Below are positions 62,297 through 64,000 of a DNA stretch of 64,000 bases, in pieces. This DNA is from Palaemon carinicauda (lineage: Eukaryota; Arthropoda; Malacostraca; Decapoda; Palaemonidae), in the NCBI RefSeq assembly GCF_036898095.1, contig NC_090759.1, positions 19,199,277 through 19,263,276 of the forward strand, in the 5' to 3' direction. A model generated the notes under the pieces. It ran no database searches. It saw only the letters and a list, made by a program, of their open reading frames with translations, and had not been told where the DNA came from. Made by a program: the position numbers and the translations under genes. Numbering within the stretch: position 1 is the first letter of the stretch; each line of letters opens with the position of its first letter.

Positions 62297-64000
62297 AGTG
62301 CTTCTGGTGGGAGGAAGACTCCGCCAATTCCAGGATCGCTGGACCTTCGATCCCTGAACACACAGCATCGTCAAGAAGGGACTGGGCAGGAGCTGGATTC
62401 AACCACCCCCAGCCTTCCAGCAATTCTTCCAACAGTCAACCCCCTCCTGGAAGAATATGTCCTGGAAATCTTGAACAAGAAGGTGATCAGGAGGGTAAAG
62501 TCAATCAGGTTCCAAGGGAGACTCTTTTGTGTTCCCAAGAAAGACTCAGACAAACTCAGAGTCATTCTAGACTTATCCCCCCTCAACAAGTTCATTGCGT
62601 ACAACAAATTCAAGATGCTGACTCTGCAACAAATAAGGACCCTTCTGCCTCACATGGCCTACACGGTCTCCATAGACCTGGCGGATGCCTAATGGCACAT
62701 TCCAATGAATCACTACGCTTCCTCCTACCTAGGATTTCGACTCCAAAGGAAAAGTTACGCCTTCAGGGCCATGCCCTTCGGGCTCAACGTGGCTCCACGG
62801 ATCTTCACCAAGCTGGCAGACGCAATCGTCCAACAGCTACGTCTTCAGGGCGTCCAAGTGATGGCCTACCTAGACGACCGGCCAGTCTGGTCAACATAGC
62901 CCGAAGATTGTCTGAGAGCCTGCAACAAAGTCACCCAGTTCCTAGAGCATCTGGGCTTCAAGATAAACACCGAGAAATTTCGCCTTTTTCCAGCTCAGAA
63001 GTTCCAATGGTTGGGAATCCATTGGGACTTTCAGTCACGCCGCCTTTCCATTCCACAGAAGAAAAGGAAGGAAAAAGCAGGGTCTGTCAGAAGGCTTCTA
63101 AAATCCAAACGGATCTCAAGACGACAACAGGAACAAATTCTCGGCTCTCTACAGTTCGCCTCTGTGACAAACCCAGTGCTTCACGCACAGCTAAAGGATG
63201 CTGCGGGAGTCTGGAGACATTTCGCATCCATCGCTCGAAGAGACCTAAAGAGACGGCTTCCGAACAGAATTCGCTTACTTTTAAAGCCGTGGTCAGAAGC
63301 AAAGGCCCTGAAAAGGTCCATCCCTCTTCAACACCCGCCTCCATCGATCAACATCCACACGGACGCTTCACTGGAGGGTTGGGGAGGTCACTCCCACCAA
63401 CAACAGGTTCAAGGAACATGGTCTCCCCTATTCAAGACGTTTCACATCAACATCTTGGAGGCCATGGCGGTTCTTCTCACTCTGAAGAAACTCTCCCCGC
63501 CTCCCTCGATCCACATCCGTCTGACTCTGGACAACTCGGTGGTAGTCAGATGTTTCAATCGTCAGGGCTCGAGATCGCCCCAGATAAATCAGGTGCTTCT
63601 TCCGATCTTTCGTTTGGCAGAAAGGAGGAAATGGCACCTGTCTGCAGTTCACCTACAAGGATTCCGCAATGTGACGGCGGACGCTCCATCAAGGACAACC
63701 CCAATAGAGTCGGAATGGTCTCTAGATGCAAGATCATTCTCCTTCATATCTCACCAAGTCCCGGAACTTCAGATCGATCTCTTCGCAACGAGCGACAACA
63801 ATCAACTTCCTCGATATGTGGCCCCGTACGAGGACCCCAAGGCAGAAGCAGTGGATGCCATGTCCCTGGATTGGAACAGATGGTCCAGGATATACCTGTT
63901 CCCTCCTCCCAACCTTCTGCTGGAACTCCTATCCAAACTGAAAACCTTCAAAGGGAGATCGGCCCTAGTGGCTCCCAAGTGGCCCCGGAGCAATTGGTAT
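62150..64000 (+). pseudogene. DIRS 5 pol: RT and RNase H, cut by the window edge
   Basis: It overlaps the gag end. A stop replaces Trp in F-D-P-W (near 62357) and a frameshift lies near 62430. The RT then reads V-I-L-D-L-S-P-L-N and S-I-D-L-A-D-A, a TAA at 62690-62692 (Tyr in other copies), M-P-F-G-L-N-V-A-P-R, Y-L-D-D and a TAG at 62897-62899. After that one frame is open to the window end through RNase H (H-T-D-A-S, L-E-A-M-A-V, L-D-N-S-V-V-V) and the C-terminal module (I-D-L-F-A-T-S, F-P-P-P-N, L-V-A-P-K-W-P). Confidence 0.85.

Larger units (their letters stand above)
57452..64000 (+). mobile_element. DIRS element 5, runs off the window
   Basis: The left ITR (57452-57808) starts TTTTTGGGCTCAAGCCATG. 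A leader with a local duplication, gag and most of pol follow. The recombinase, internal complementary region and right ITR lie outside the window. It has stops and frameshifts in gag and RT. Confidence 0.88.

Overview
The window is intron and intergenic DNA from an animal nuclear genome, most likely a decapod crustacean (shrimp-like). Three things point there: very long (AT)n, (CT)n and (AC)n microsatellites; several DIRS1-like tyrosine-recombinase retrotransposons, which are known to be widespread in decapods; and an abundant interspersed repeat ending in a 'tatctcaacgggtggctggtgcc'-type sequence that I associate from memory with shrimp genomes. There is no prokaryotic gene organisation, and almost every long reading frame belongs to a transposable element or is an artefact of dinucleotide repeats.

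Host gene. Three exons on the minus strand (38463-38583, 36639-36841, 7523-7937) have good splice sites and mutually compatible phases. The first two together encode one immunoglobulin-like domain with the diagnostic Asp-x-Tyr-x-Cys motif. The third encodes a cysteine-containing, N-glycosylatable extracellular segment that I cannot name. The intron between the second and third exons is about 28.7 kb and is filled with transposons.

Layout. 1-2136: unassigned AT-rich DNA with one possible coding fragment. 2141-5322: a TTAA-flanked, piggyBac-like non-autonomous element with about five internal tandem repeats of 370-379 bp. 5327-9034: degenerate DNA, two microsatellites and host exon 3. 9035-16552: DIRS element 1, a divergent subfamily with an intron in gag. 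17004-18710 plus 27481-27919 is one copy of a duplicated block (interspersed repeat, LINE remnant, hAT-like element), split by DIRS element 2 (18711-27480). The second copy is 28827-31790 and carries a solo LTR. Between them lies a 0.46-kb DIRS-derived foldback fragment (28181-28643). 31964-39272: a second LINE remnant inserted in a minisatellite, inverted interspersed repeats, two tRNA-derived SINE-like units and host exons 2 and 1. From 39273 to the window end the DNA is continuous DIRS: units 3 and 4 in head-to-tail tandem on the minus strand, then element 5 on the plus strand running off the window. A second TTAA-flanked element (53559-55543) sits inside unit 4.

The DIRS copies share one plan: inverted terminal repeats, a long non-coding leader, a conserved splice acceptor before gag, gag, an overlapping pol (RT, RNase H and the conserved DIRS C-terminal module), a tyrosine recombinase, and an internal complementary region matching both termini. 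All visible copies are disabled by stops, frameshifts or loss of catalytic residues. Element 5 is the best preserved in RT-RNase H but is cut by the window edge.
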